This document shows positions 27,106-35,146 of a stretch of DNA of 35,146 nucleotides, piece after piece. Under the pieces are notes generated by a model, which worked only from the letters and a program-made list of their open reading frames with translations, was not told the origin of the DNA and did not search any database. A program made the translations under genes and the position numbers. Source of the stretch: Methanobacteriota archaeon (GTDB lineage Archaea; Methanobacteriota; Methanobacteria; Methanobacteriales; Methanobacteriaceae); contig JAEZAV010000104.1 in assembly GCA_023430285.1 (NCBI GenBank), forward strand, positions 1 to 35,146, read 5' to 3'. Each line of letters starts with the position of its first letter. Position 1 is the first letter of the stretch.

Positions 27106-27134
27106 ATAAGTATATACTTATATACTTATATACC
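27106..27134 (-). promoter_or_regulatory. ArsR promoter with 16-bp palindrome and tandem repeats
   Basis: ATAAGTATATACTTAT (27106-27121) is a perfect palindrome. It continues as tandem TATACTTA units (27113-27120, 27121-27128, partial 27129-27134). On the minus strand the same bases form TATA boxes (TATATAAG) some 25 bases before the ATG at 27100. Binding of the ArsR-type protein here would block its own promoter and lonA, and could affect the divergent gene at 27212. Confidence 0.6.
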
Positions 27135-27211
27135 TTTCTGTTGTTCAAAAGAAATATTCATTTCAAACACCATAGTAATAAACAACAACATTTTCCAAAA
27201 TAACAGAGCTT

Positions 27212-28366
27212 GTGTTAAATATGGAAACAACAGAACTCACCAGGATTACTGAATTAATGACTCATTTTGCAGTTAACACAGGCTTAGATCCCGAATTTTC
27301 ATCACCTGTGAGATATCTATGGACAGATGCCTTTGCAGTCTGTAACTACATGGGACTTTATAACTTAACAGGAGACGCTCATTATTTTGATCTTGGAACA
27401 AAACTCATTAACCAAGTTCATCAAGTGCTTGGTAAGTTGAGAGATAAATCCGGCTGGATAAGCGGACTAGACAAAAAAACCGGTGAAAAACATCCAACCA
27501 TAGGTGGACTGAGAATTGGGAAAAAAATGGATGAAAGGGAGCAAAACCAAGAATATGATGAAATTCTTGAGTGGGAAAGGGATGGTCAATACTACCACTA
27601 CATAACCAAATGGATACATGCACTCAACATCACAGCCAAGGTATCTGGTGATGCAAAATATCTTCAATGGGCTGGAGAATTACTTAAAACAGCTCATGAC
27701 GCGTTCACGTACTCTCCGGCTCCAAACGTTCCAACGAGACTCTACTGGAAGATGAGTGTGGATCTAAAACGACCACTGGTAAGTTCAATGGGGCAGCAAG
27801 ATCCCATGGATGGTTATGTAACCTACAAAGAAACAGAAACCCTATCTGCCATGTTTGATGGTCAAAGATATGAAATGGAAATCAATGAAATTAGTTCCAT
27901 ATGCAAAATGATGGATCTTAAAACCAACGATCCCCTGGGTATCGGAGGACTTCTGACAGATGCAACTAGAACAACCCAGATGATGATTTATGGATCCATA
28001 AAAAGACCGGAAATATTGGAAAATCTTCTGAACTCCGCACTCTTTGGTATTAAATCATACAGGGTCACGGGTCAACTAGCCTTAAATCCAGAACATAGGT
28101 TGGCATTCCGTGAACTTGGCCTTTCTATAGGTTTTAAGGGACTAGAAATAATGGAGAAATGCATAGAAAACAATCCCGAAATTTTCATATCCACCCACTT
28201 GAAGCAGTTAAAACAGCTTCAAAACTATCGATATATGGTCCGATACATCGATGAATTCTGGTTAGATCCTAAAAATCAGGACTCCATGAACTGGAAAGAA
28301 CACATGGACATTAACATTGTAATGCTTGCAACTGCCATGTATCCAGATGGATTTTTAATAATTTAA
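27212..28366 (+). CDS. Alpha/alpha-barrel (six-hairpin glycosidase-like) protein of unknown function
   Basis: 384 residues (GTG 27212; or 381 from ATG 27221). It has the helical-repeat look of six-hairpin glycosidase-like proteins: paired aromatic-rich helices such as YLWTDAFAVCNYMGLYNLTG, GQYYHYITKWIHALNITAKVSG and RYIDEFWLDPKNQD. No signal peptide is visible, so it is probably cytoplasmic. A sugar-active role is only a fold-based guess. It is divergent from the ArsR gene with 111 bases between, so the palindromic site could regulate both. It converges on the membrane-anchored protein gene with 19 bases between stops. Confidence 0.65.
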   Translation: MLNMETTELTRITELMTHFAVNTGLDPEFSSPVRYLWTDAFAVCNYMGLYNLTGDAHYFDLGTKLINQVHQVLGKLRDKSGWISGLDKKTGEKHPTIGGLRIGKKMDEREQNQEYDEILEWERDGQYYHYITKWIHALNITAKVSGDAKYLQWAGELLKTAHDAFTYSPAPNVPTRLYWKMSVDLKRPLVSSMGQQDPMDGYVTYKETETLSAMFDGQRYEMEINEISSICKMMDLKTNDPLGIGGLLTDATRTTQMMIYGSIKRPEILENLLNSALFGIKSYRVTGQLALNPEHRLAFRELGLSIGFKGLEIMEKCIENNPEIFISTHLKQLKQLQNYRYMVRYIDEFWLDPKNQDSMNWKEHMDINIVMLATAMYPDGFLII

Positions 28367-28385
28367 CAAAAGAATGAAACAGAAA

Positions 28386-29036
28386 TTAAGTTGGTAGGTT
28401 ATTAGAATTTGAATTTGAATTTGATTGGGCTGGAGTTGAATTTATTGGTGTGATGTTCGCTGAATTATCAGGGGTGGAACTGTTGGTTTGGTTGTTTGAC
28501 GGGCTTGTGAATGGAACACTCACAACTGTAGGCACGGCTATGGGAGTTGCTTCCATATACCTAGCAGTTATCTTAGGTATTGTAAGCTGTCCATTGGAAA
28601 TTGAAACGTAGTTATAAGTTCCGGCCACATCTCCATAAACTGTTACAATGTCCCCGGCCTTAAACTGAGTTTGGGCATTGTAGCTTACAAATATAAGATC
28701 AGAAGTTGACCAACCACCGTTAACTGGGGTTACAGACATCACTATTTGTGTTTTCCCGTTGTTGGGGTTTATGGAAACCACTTTTCCACTAAATTTTACA
28801 TGCTGGCCATTGTACTTTCCAATGTTGGTACTGAGCTCTTGATATCCAACTGAGATACATGAGGCTTCGTACTCGGTGAGAGCATTTCCAGTCAGTGGTG
28901 CATCTGCATAAACAAGATTAAAAACTAGTAGGGCTATTAATATAATGACCACAGCTGTTGCTATGATGATTCCAATTTTGTTTCTTAAACTCTGATCAAA
29001 AAACCAGTTTATAAAGTCCTGCAATCGGTCCCTCAT
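28386..29036 (-). CDS. Membrane-anchored OB-fold-like protein
   Basis: 216 residues. A basic N-terminus is followed by one membrane helix (about 21-43). Residues about 60-165 resemble an OB-fold domain of the tRNA_anti-like kind (GQHVKFSGKVVSINPN...FKAGDIVTVYGDVAGTY). The C-terminal 45 residues are Ser/Asn/Thr/Pro-rich and low-complexity, like an extracytoplasmic tether. I know no function. It follows the ASCH-TPR gene by 81 bases. Confidence 0.65.
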   Translation of the reverse strand: MRDRLQDFINWFFDQSLRNKIGIIIATAVVIILIALLVFNLVYADAPLTGNALTEYEASCISVGYQELSTNIGKYNGQHVKFSGKVVSINPNNGKTQIVMSVTPVNGGWSTSDLIFVSYNAQTQFKAGDIVTVYGDVAGTYNYVSISNGQLTIPKITARYMEATPIAVPTVVSVPFTSPSNNQTNSSTPDNSANITPINSTPAQSNSNSNSNNLPT

Positions 29037-29117
29037 ATTAACCCCTCTACCAATTAAAGAAATATACAGTTACATGTTAAATTTTCAGATAAATAAAGTT
29101 AAACTATTTTTTTTGTA

Positions 29118-30260
29118 TCATAGATTTTCAAGACATTCATCCTTGAGTATTTTCGCATCTTCGTTGGATGGATTTATAACCAGTGCTCTTCTGAAACATT
29201 CAATGGCCTTCTCGTAACGATTGAGTTCGAGTAACGCAACTCCCTTGTTACAGATGAATGCATCGTTTCCATTATCGTGTTTGATGGCTTCGTTGTAGCA
29301 TTTCAAGGCTTCCCCATACCTTCCAAGTTCCATGAGTGCGTTGCCCTTTCTGTTCCACATTGCGGCATCAGGTGATAGATCAAGACAGAGTTCAAGGGCC
29401 TTGTCATAACAGTCCAGAGCTTCTTCAGTTCTTTCTAATTCTGATAATATGTTGCCTTTGGCATTCCAAACATCGGGATCTTCAGGGTTGATAACGAGTA
29501 TTTTGTTGTAACATTTCAGTGCAGAGTTCAGTTCCCCCAACATTTCCAAGATAAAACCCCGCCAGTAAAGTATTATCTCGTTGGAATCGTTGATAGTCAT
29601 GGCTTTGTCACTGCATTTTAAAGCCTTCTGGGGTTGATTTGAATTTAAAAGTGCGATGGCTTTGTTGTTGTAAAGATACTCGTTGTTGGAATCTAGTTCA
29701 ATTGCCTTGTTGTAACAGTCCACAGCTTCTTTGAACCTTCCAAGTCTTGATAGATTGTCCCCTTTTTTATTTAACAGGTAAACATCGTTTGGATCAAATT
29801 TCAGGGCTGCAGAGTAACAGGCCACAGATTTGTTGTATTTACCAACATCAAACAATATGTCTGCCCTTTTTGTTATGAGGGATTTTTCATCGATCTTTTT
29901 ACCTTCCCATTCCTCTATTGGAAGTTTCCTGAATCTTATAACTTGAAAGAGTGAAGAATCTTCGGTGTCTTCAGGATATATCTTTCTGAAATCTGTTTCA
30001 AGTTCCTTTGCTGTGGAATATCCTTCTTCTTTAGCCAAGGAATCATTTTTAATAAGATCTCCAAATTTAACTACTTCAACATCAGTTACCACCGCCTCGA
30101 ATAGTTTTTTTCTTTCCTTCGACACAAGGTTCCAGTAGCAGTGCAGCCGGTCACCGGGAATTAATGGTTTTTTCCATAGTTTCCGTATAGTTGCTGTTTT
30201 TTGACCCGTTATAAGTTCAACATGACGGCTTCCAAAGAGTAAAATTGGTATATAAGACAC
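29118..30260 (-). CDS. ASCH domain fused to seven TPR repeats
   Basis: 380 residues, GTG start. Residues 1-115 form an ASCH (PUA-like) domain: LLFGSRHVELITGQKTATIRKLWKKPLIPGDRLHCYW, with the basic GxKxxTxR motif that ASCH domains use for RNA or nucleotide binding. Residues about 130-380 are seven 34-residue tetratricopeptide repeats (e.g. AVDCYNKAIELDSNNEYLYN). An RNA- or nucleotide-binding module on a protein-interaction scaffold suggests an adaptor in RNA metabolism. It follows the radical SAM gene by 30 bases, so may belong to the same transcript. Confidence 0.85.
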   Translation of the reverse strand: MSYIPILLFGSRHVELITGQKTATIRKLWKKPLIPGDRLHCYWNLVSKERKKLFEAVVTDVEVVKFGDLIKNDSLAKEEGYSTAKELETDFRKIYPEDTEDSSLFQVIRFRKLPIEEWEGKKIDEKSLITKRADILFDVGKYNKSVACYSAALKFDPNDVYLLNKKGDNLSRLGRFKEAVDCYNKAIELDSNNEYLYNNKAIALLNSNQPQKALKCSDKAMTINDSNEIILYWRGFILEMLGELNSALKCYNKILVINPEDPDVWNAKGNILSELERTEEALDCYDKALELCLDLSPDAAMWNRKGNALMELGRYGEALKCYNEAIKHDNGNDAFICNKGVALLELNRYEKAIECFRRALVINPSNEDAKILKDECLENL

Positions 30261-30290
30261 CTTCTTTAATTTATTTAATATTTTTATTAC

Positions 30291-31034
30291 TTAATTGTCT
30301 GAACTAGATATTATTTCTTCTCCAAACTCGTAGGTTTTGATACGAATATCATCCAGGTAAGGCTTCAATGATTCTGCAATTTTCTTGACATCATCCCTCA
30401 AAGGCATAACCGCTTCTTTTAATCTTTCATCAAGCACAGTTTTACTATTGAACTGTTGCAGGGTGTACATGTTACATTGGATTGATTTTGCAATTTCAAC
30501 AACATCTTCCGGTTCCATGATGGCTGGTACGTAGGTTGTTCTGCACTCTAGAAAGGTTTCAGGGTCTTTGCTACAAATTTCCATGCTGGATCTGACCTGT
30601 GATCCAATGGCTTCACCTATGATCTGTTCATATTTATTGAAGGGTGCTTTAATGTCCAGAGCAACATAATCAATTAGTTTAATCATTTTTTCAAGTTTTT
30701 CAGGATAATATCCATTTGTATCAAGTTTAGTTGATAGTTCAAGGGATTTTGCATGCTTTAAAATTTCAAAGACTTGCATATCTTGCATTAATGGTTCTCC
30801 ACCAGATATCACAACACTGTCTATGAAATCAATGGATTCCTCAATTTTCTGGAATATCTCTTCCACCCGATAAACATCTCCCCCTTTTATGATTTCAGGA
30901 TTATGGCAGTAAGGACATCTTAACATGCATCCTGCTGTGAAGATTACCAAAGCCATTTTACCTGAAAACTCAATAGAAGATATTACCATGCCTCCAATTT
31001 CTATGAGGCTGTCACAGGATCCTTCTTTACTCAT
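30291..31034 (-). CDS. nrdG: Radical SAM anaerobic ribonucleotide-reductase activating protein
   Basis: 247 residues. The radical SAM cluster motif CMLRCPYC (C36, C40, C43) is followed by VVISGGEPLMQ and DYVALDIKAPFNKY, typical of the NrdG-like activase family (TIGR02495 type). The enzyme makes a glycyl radical on the class III reductase, so that deoxynucleotides can form without oxygen. The reductase gene nrdD is not in the window. It begins eight bases after hisC and is probably part of the glmU-to-ASCH transcript. Confidence 0.85.
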   Translation of the reverse strand: MSKEGSCDSLIEIGGMVISSIEFSGKMALVIFTAGCMLRCPYCHNPEIIKGGDVYRVEEIFQKIEESIDFIDSVVISGGEPLMQDMQVFEILKHAKSLELSTKLDTNGYYPEKLEKMIKLIDYVALDIKAPFNKYEQIIGEAIGSQVRSSMEICSKDPETFLECRTTYVPAIMEPEDVVEIAKSIQCNMYTLQQFNSKTVLDERLKEAVMPLRDDVKKIAESLKPYLDDIRIKTYEFGEEIISSSDN

Positions 31035-31042
31035 GTTAAACC

Positions 31043-32143
31043 TTAATTAATTAGTTTTCCTAAAATTTTAATAAATCTTTCATCCTCTTCCATGGTTCCC
31101 ACACTGACACGTATCCAGTACTCGTCAAGCCCCTTGAACGAAGTGCAGTCCCTTACAATAACGCCTTTTTCCATGAGCTTTTGGGTGAGTTCTTTGGCTT
31201 TGAGGCCTGTTTTTCTTACATCCGCTAGGATGTAGTTGGATGCTGATTCATAAACAGTTAATTCCTTAAATTTAGACATTTCAGTATAAAGTAGTTCTCT
31301 GCTTTTTAAACTAAGATCTGTTGATTTTTTGATGTATTCTTTGTCGTTTAATGTGGCGCTTGCAGCCACTTCAGAAAGTTTGGTGAGGCTGAAAACTGGT
31401 TTTACACGGTGCATGTACTCTATGATTGTGGGGTTGGAGAGACCGTAGCCAATTCTCATTCCTGCAAGTCCAAGCACCTTTGAAAAGGTTCTGAGTATGA
31501 ATACGTTCTCATATTTTTTCAGAAGATCTACATTTGTGTAGTCTGAAAATTCTATGTATGCTTCGTCAACCACAACCAGTGCATCGGTATTTTCAATTAT
31601 TTTAACTAGGTCCTGCCTTGAAATCAAACCCCCTGTGGGGTTGTTTGGTGTACAGAGGAATATCAACTTGGTTTTAGGGGTTATGGCATCTAAAACAGAA
31701 TTTACATCTAAAGTGTTGGTTGGAACATCCCATTTGGCGTATACAGGCACAGCACCCTGAATTTTAAGCATGAATTCGTAGTACATGTATCCTGGAATTG
31801 GCACTATAAATTCATCTCCGGGTTCTGTGAAGGTCTTTCCAAGAACATCTATGATTTCGTCGGCCCCATCACCTCCAATAATAACATTTGATGGAGTTAC
31901 CTGGGAGTACTCAGCAATTTCTCCTTTAAGAGTTTCCAAATTGGATTCTGGATACTGGTGGATGAGTTTGAGATTATTTTTCAGGGCTTCAACAGCCTTT
32001 GGTGAAGGTCCCATTGGGTTCTCATTACTGCCCAGTTTAATTATATTTTCAGGTTTTAAACCATAGGTTTTTGCAATGTCGTCCACGGATCTTCCTGGAA
32101 CATATGGATCAAGTTCTTTAACTACTTTATTAATTTTAATCAT
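31043..32143 (-). CDS. hisC: Histidinol-phosphate aminotransferase
   Basis: 366 residues of the class I/II PLP aminotransferase fold: substrate entrance LGSNENPMGPSP, NNPTGG, VVDEAYIEFS and the PLP lysine K222 in RTFSKVLGLAGMRIGYG. It makes L-histidinol phosphate in histidine synthesis. The start ATG overlaps the 3' end of the carbonic-anhydrase-like gene by eight bases, indicating translational coupling. No other his genes are nearby. Confidence 0.93.
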   Translation of the reverse strand: MIKINKVVKELDPYVPGRSVDDIAKTYGLKPENIIKLGSNENPMGPSPKAVEALKNNLKLIHQYPESNLETLKGEIAEYSQVTPSNVIIGGDGADEIIDVLGKTFTEPGDEFIVPIPGYMYYEFMLKIQGAVPVYAKWDVPTNTLDVNSVLDAITPKTKLIFLCTPNNPTGGLISRQDLVKIIENTDALVVVDEAYIEFSDYTNVDLLKKYENVFILRTFSKVLGLAGMRIGYGLSNPTIIEYMHRVKPVFSLTKLSEVAASATLNDKEYIKKSTDLSLKSRELLYTEMSKFKELTVYESASNYILADVRKTGLKAKELTQKLMEKGVIVRDCTSFKGLDEYWIRVSVGTMEEDERFIKILGKLIN

Positions 32144-32615
32144 TTAAATCACTTTTAAGAGCCATTTTAGAGTATCTGATGGCGTTGTTTGTTATGTTTT
32201 CAATTTCTTCGTTTTTGAGTGTTCTCACGGCCTTGGCTGGAACTCCGAGTATAAGGCTGTTTTCAGGAAATTCATGATTTTCAGTTACCAATGCTCCTGC
32301 TCCAACAATGCTGTTTTTCCTAATTAAGGCTCCGTTTAGCACTGTTGCATTCATTCCAATCAAACAGTTGTCTTCTATATCACATCCATGGAGCACCGCA
32401 GCATGTCCCACTGAAACCTTGTTACCAATTGAGAGCGGATAACCTTGAGACGAGTGCAGGACACAGTTGTCCTGAACATTGGAACATTTTCCAATTTTAA
32501 TGGGCTCTATATCTCCCCTTATCACTGCATTGTACCATACTGATGATTTTTCATCTATGGAAACATTTCCATTAACTACTGATCCCTCAAATGATGTATA
32601 CTTTTTAGATCCCAT
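32136..32615 (-). CDS. Gamma-carbonic-anhydrase family hexapeptide-repeat protein
   Basis: 159 residues, a left-handed beta-helix of hexapeptide repeats (NVQDNC, SIGNKVSVGH, LIGMNATVLNG). The zinc histidines of the gamma-class are all present: H54 (CVLHSS), H71 and H76 (VGHAAVLHG), with R33 and D35 in VIRGDIEPIKIG. Like the Cam-H/YrdA type it lacks the acidic loop of Methanosarcina Cam. Activity as carbonic anhydrase is therefore possible but not certain. It lies 42 bases after the GlmU-like gene, in an acyltransferase/LbH neighbourhood. Confidence 0.85.
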   Translation of the reverse strand: MGSKKYTSFEGSVVNGNVSIDEKSSVWYNAVIRGDIEPIKIGKCSNVQDNCVLHSSQGYPLSIGNKVSVGHAAVLHGCDIEDNCLIGMNATVLNGALIRKNSIVGAGALVTENHEFPENSLILGVPAKAVRTLKNEEIENITNNAIRYSKMALKSDLND

Positions 32616-32657
32616 TTTAACCTCATTTCCTTAATTTTGTTAAATCCATTCGATTAT

Positions 32658-33938
32658 CTATTTGGATTTATTATTTTCAATTATTTGATGTTCCTGAACA
32701 GCAATTAACAGTTTGTTTGATTCCAAGTCTTTGCTTAGAATTACACCTGCACCTATTCTGGAATTCACACCTACCTTAACACCGGGATTGAAACTGCTGT
32801 TTATACCGGTTTTCACGCCATCTCCGAATACAACACCCATTTTTCTCCGGCCGGAATCGATCTTTTCGTTTTTCACAACGATCTTCACGTTTCCATCGTC
32901 AAATCTGAGATTTGCTATGTTGGTACCTGCAGCTATGTTGCAGTTTGACCCTATTATTGAGTCTCCAACGTAACTCAAATGGTTTACATTTGTGTGGTCC
33001 ATGATTATGGAATTTTTCAGCTCCACAGCATTTCCAACACTCACGTTGTTGCCTACGCTGGTGTATTTTCTCATGAAGCTGTTGGGACCTATATCACAAT
33101 TTTCCCCTATGTAAACTGGCCCCATGATGTAACAACCAGACCTTACAACACTGTTTTTACCTATAAACACTGGGCCATGTATTGTTACACCCTCTTCAAC
33201 TTCTCCCTGGATATCTGTTTCAAGATCCTTCAAGAAGTGTTCATTAACATCTAGAAGTTCCCATGGTCTTCCAATATCTATCCATCTGTTGGTTGATTGA
33301 AGTCCAACCACATTTTCATCTTCATTCATCTGTAGCTGGAGTGAATCTGTGATTTCATACTCTCCCCTCTCAGATTTGGGGGTTTGATCGATTGCATCGA
33401 AGATTTGATCATCGAAGAGGTATATTCCTGCATTGATCAAGTTGCTTGGCGCCTCTTCTTTCTTTGGTTTTTCAACAATTCTGATTATCCTGTTTCCATC
33501 TAATTCTACAACACCGAATGACGATGGATCCTCAACTTCTGTGAGCACCAACATGGATCTGGCATTTTCTTCCCTGTAACCATCAATAAGATCGGATATT
33601 AATGCGGGATCAACAATAATATCTCCGTTGAGGGTTATAAACTGTCCATGAACATGTTTTCTTGCTGAACCTATTGCATGTGCTGTTCCGAGCCTTTGTT
33701 CCTGGGTAACGTAGCTGATTTTAACGCCGATATCTTTACCATCTTTAAAATGGTCCTTTATCACTTCTTCATGATATCCAACCACCAGGGTTATTTCATC
33801 CACACCTGCATCACGCAACGACTCAATATTGTACTGTAAAATAGGTTTTCCACCAATTTGAAGCATTGTTTTAGGCTTTGTAATGGTAAGTGGCCTCATT
33901 CTTGTTCCTTCACCCGCAGTGAGTATGATCGCTTTCAT
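32658..33938 (-). CDS. glmU: Bifunctional sugar-1-phosphate nucleotidylyltransferase / acetyltransferase (GlmU-like)
   Basis: 426 residues. An N-terminal nucleotidyltransferase (1-225) has LTAGEGTRMRPLT, the NTP signature, with KPK and NGDIIVD; a C-terminal left-handed beta-helix (about 245-410) follows. The pair corresponds to archaeal GlmU, which acetylates GlcN-1-P and couples it to UTP to give UDP-GlcNAc. Some homologs of this size act on glucose-1-P instead. Adjacent glmM, the previous pathway step, supports GlmU. A GGGG-rich ribosome site precedes the ATG. Confidence 0.88.
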   Translation of the reverse strand: MKAIILTAGEGTRMRPLTITKPKTMLQIGGKPILQYNIESLRDAGVDEITLVVGYHEEVIKDHFKDGKDIGVKISYVTQEQRLGTAHAIGSARKHVHGQFITLNGDIIVDPALISDLIDGYREENARSMLVLTEVEDPSSFGVVELDGNRIIRIVEKPKKEEAPSNLINAGIYLFDDQIFDAIDQTPKSERGEYEITDSLQLQMNEDENVVGLQSTNRWIDIGRPWELLDVNEHFLKDLETDIQGEVEEGVTIHGPVFIGKNSVVRSGCYIMGPVYIGENCDIGPNSFMRKYTSVGNNVSVGNAVELKNSIIMDHTNVNHLSYVGDSIIGSNCNIAAGTNIANLRFDDGNVKIVVKNEKIDSGRRKMGVVFGDGVKTGINSSFNPGVKVGVNSRIGAGVILSKDLESNKLLIAVQEHQIIENNKSK

Positions 33939-34092
33939 AACTTATAAACCCCATTGAAAATCCTTTAAAAGAATAAATCTTAAGTATTAAAGTATATTAT
34001 CTAAGGTGTATAATTATTTTGTTGAACTCTATATTAAATCTTATAATATGCTGTTTTTACAAACGAGTCAGAACAGAATAATTTTGTGTGCT

Positions 34093-34119
34093 AAAAAAAG
34101 TTGAAAAAGAAAAAAAAAT
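34093..34119 (-). terminator. Oligo-T terminator after glmM
   Basis: On the minus strand the bases after the glmM stop are runs of T interrupted by few other bases (A-rich on plus, 34093-34119). This is the usual hairpin-free archaeal terminator. Confidence 0.4.
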
Positions 34120-34126
34120 ATTTAAT

Positions 34127-35146
34127 TTATATGATGTCTTCTATGAATTCTGCACATTGATCCCTGATCATCTGGGCCTTTTCATCACTGGTTGCCTCAA
34201 GCGTGATCCTTACGTAGGATTCTGTACCCGACGGTCTAATAAGTACCCAGCTTCCATCAACCATTGAAATTCTGACACCGTCTATTCGATTTACATCAAC
34301 CACATCATCAAATAGATTGTGAAGTTCGTCTTGAACTTTCAACATGATGATCTCTTTTTGGTAATCTTCACAGATGATCTTGTCCCTTATGGTTGGAAAA
34401 CTTGGCACCGAACTCAGCTGCTGGGAAAGTGAACCATTGTGCTGAACCAGTTCTATCACCCTCAGTGCTGAAAGAATTCCATCTGGACACATGCAAAAGT
34501 TCGGATGAATCCATGTGCCTGAAGGTTCCCCTCCAAAACTTGCAGAAGAATCAACAATGGATTCTGCAACGTGCACGTCCCCCACTTTAGTTCTTATAAC
34601 TGTTCCATTAACTTCTTCCATACATTTATCAGTACATAGGGATGCATCAACTGTTGTAACTACCACACCGCCTATTTCACGAGATACGATGGCTAAAAGT
34701 TTGTCAAAATCAGCCATATTTCCCTTTTCATCTATGGCTATCATTCGATCTGCATCACCGTCATGTGCTATTCCAATTTCAGCCCCTGTAGCTTTCACAA
34801 CCTTCATGAGTTCTTGAAGATTTTTTTGTGAAGGTTCAGGCATCCTGCCTGGGAAAAATCCATCAGGATGGGAGTTTATTGATACAACGTCGCAGCCTGC
34901 CTTTCTGAGTATTAATGGTGATAAGTAGGATGCTGCACCATTTGCACAGTCCACAACAACTTTGGTACCTGGTTTGATTTTGATTTGTTTTAGAATATCG
35001 TTAATATAATCGTTTACAACATCTTCATTTTCTTCAATCAACCCTATATCTTGCCACGAAACAGTTTTGAAGATTTTTTTGTGCACGATCTCCTCGATGG
35101 TTCTTTCTTGTTCCTGTCTGTAGGCCATTCCATCGGGGTTCCACAA
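34127..35146 (-). CDS. glmM: Phosphoglucosamine mutase, C-terminal part (cut by window edge)
   Basis: 339 residues, open at the right edge, so the true start and the active-site serine loop lie outside. The metal-binding loop HDGDADRMIAID and the sugar-binding loop GGEPSGTWIHP are present, as is the phosphate-binding RPSGTESYVRI near the end. This fits phosphoglucosamine/phosphomannomutase enzymes; glmU 188 bases downstream favours GlmM. It converts GlcN-6-P to GlcN-1-P for UDP-GlcNAc synthesis. The TTG at 35146 is an internal codon, not a start. Confidence 0.9.
   Translation of the reverse strand: MWNPDGMAYRQEQERTIEEIVHKKIFKTVSWQDIGLIEENEDVVNDYINDILKQIKIKPGTKVVVDCANGAASYLSPLILRKAGCDVVSINSHPDGFFPGRMPEPSQKNLQELMKVVKATGAEIGIAHDGDADRMIAIDEKGNMADFDKLLAIVSREIGGVVVTTVDASLCTDKCMEEVNGTVIRTKVGDVHVAESIVDSSASFGGEPSGTWIHPNFCMCPDGILSALRVIELVQHNGSLSQQLSSVPSFPTIRDKIICEDYQKEIIMLKVQDELHNLFDDVVDVNRIDGVRISMVDGSWVLIRPSGTESYVRITLEATSDEKAQMIRDQCAEFIEDII

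Noticed and set aside
27101..27148. Upstream extension of the ArsR gene to 27148
   Set aside because: The extra codons are the TATA/palindrome promoter itself and lack a ribosome site.

Overview
The window is a gene-dense, AT-rich piece of an archaeal chromosome. It most likely comes from a mesophilic hydrogenotrophic methanogen of the Methanobacterium group. The signs are archaeal-type DnaG primase, XerA recombinase, DUF211, UPF0292 and two UPF0305/DUF2115 proteins, TATA-box promoters combined with GGAGG-type ribosome sites, and a secreted Pmp-repeat beta-helix protein of the kind common in Methanobacteriales. This assignment rests on family recognition by eye, not on a search. No rRNA, tRNA, CRISPR array or insertion sequence was seen.

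Layout. 1-7.3 kb, mostly plus strand: the start of a DUF211 gene (minus, cut by the edge); UPF0292 Toprim protein, dnaG, a LonB-type AAA+ ATPase that has lost its protease domain and carries a zinc ribbon, and xerA; a DUF523-DUF1722 (TudS-like) protein; a bioY-DUF1284 pair. 7.5-15 kb: an exported protein of unknown function; a frameshifted L-serine dehydratase; a small-GTPase/PII-like fusion gene whose promoter carries a GGAA-N6-TTCC palindrome matching the methanogen NrpR nitrogen operator; an AfpA/DmrX-like flavoprotein; a REC-PAS(x5)-histidine kinase whose real start appears to be an ATT codon. 15-20 kb is looser and accessory-looking: long AT-rich spacers, a small Cys4 membrane protein, and two paralogous DUF2115 genes flanking a 14-repeat secreted beta-helix protein.

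20-28.4 kb: nitroreductase-like protein; DHA2-type MFS exporter divergent from an AlkZ-like DNA glycosylase plus DUF1697 pair; an ArsR-type regulator followed by a bacterial-type LonA protease, with a perfect 16-bp palindrome in the regulator's promoter and a divergent alpha/alpha-barrel (six-hairpin-like) protein. 28.4-35.1 kb, all minus: an OB-like membrane-anchored protein, ASCH-TPR fusion, radical SAM ribonucleotide-reductase activase, hisC, gamma-carbonic-anhydrase-like protein, GlmU-like nucleotidylyltransferase/acetyltransferase and the 3' part of glmM. The last two make UDP-GlcNAc for pseudomurein and glycans.

The strongest candidate for something undescribed is the GTPase-PII fusion at 10154-11086 with its NrpR-like operator: a single-chain nitrogen sensor and switch. 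Next are the protease-less LonB-like ATPase, the ATT-start sensor kinase, and the efflux pump/DNA-glycosylase pair sharing an operator-like inverted repeat.
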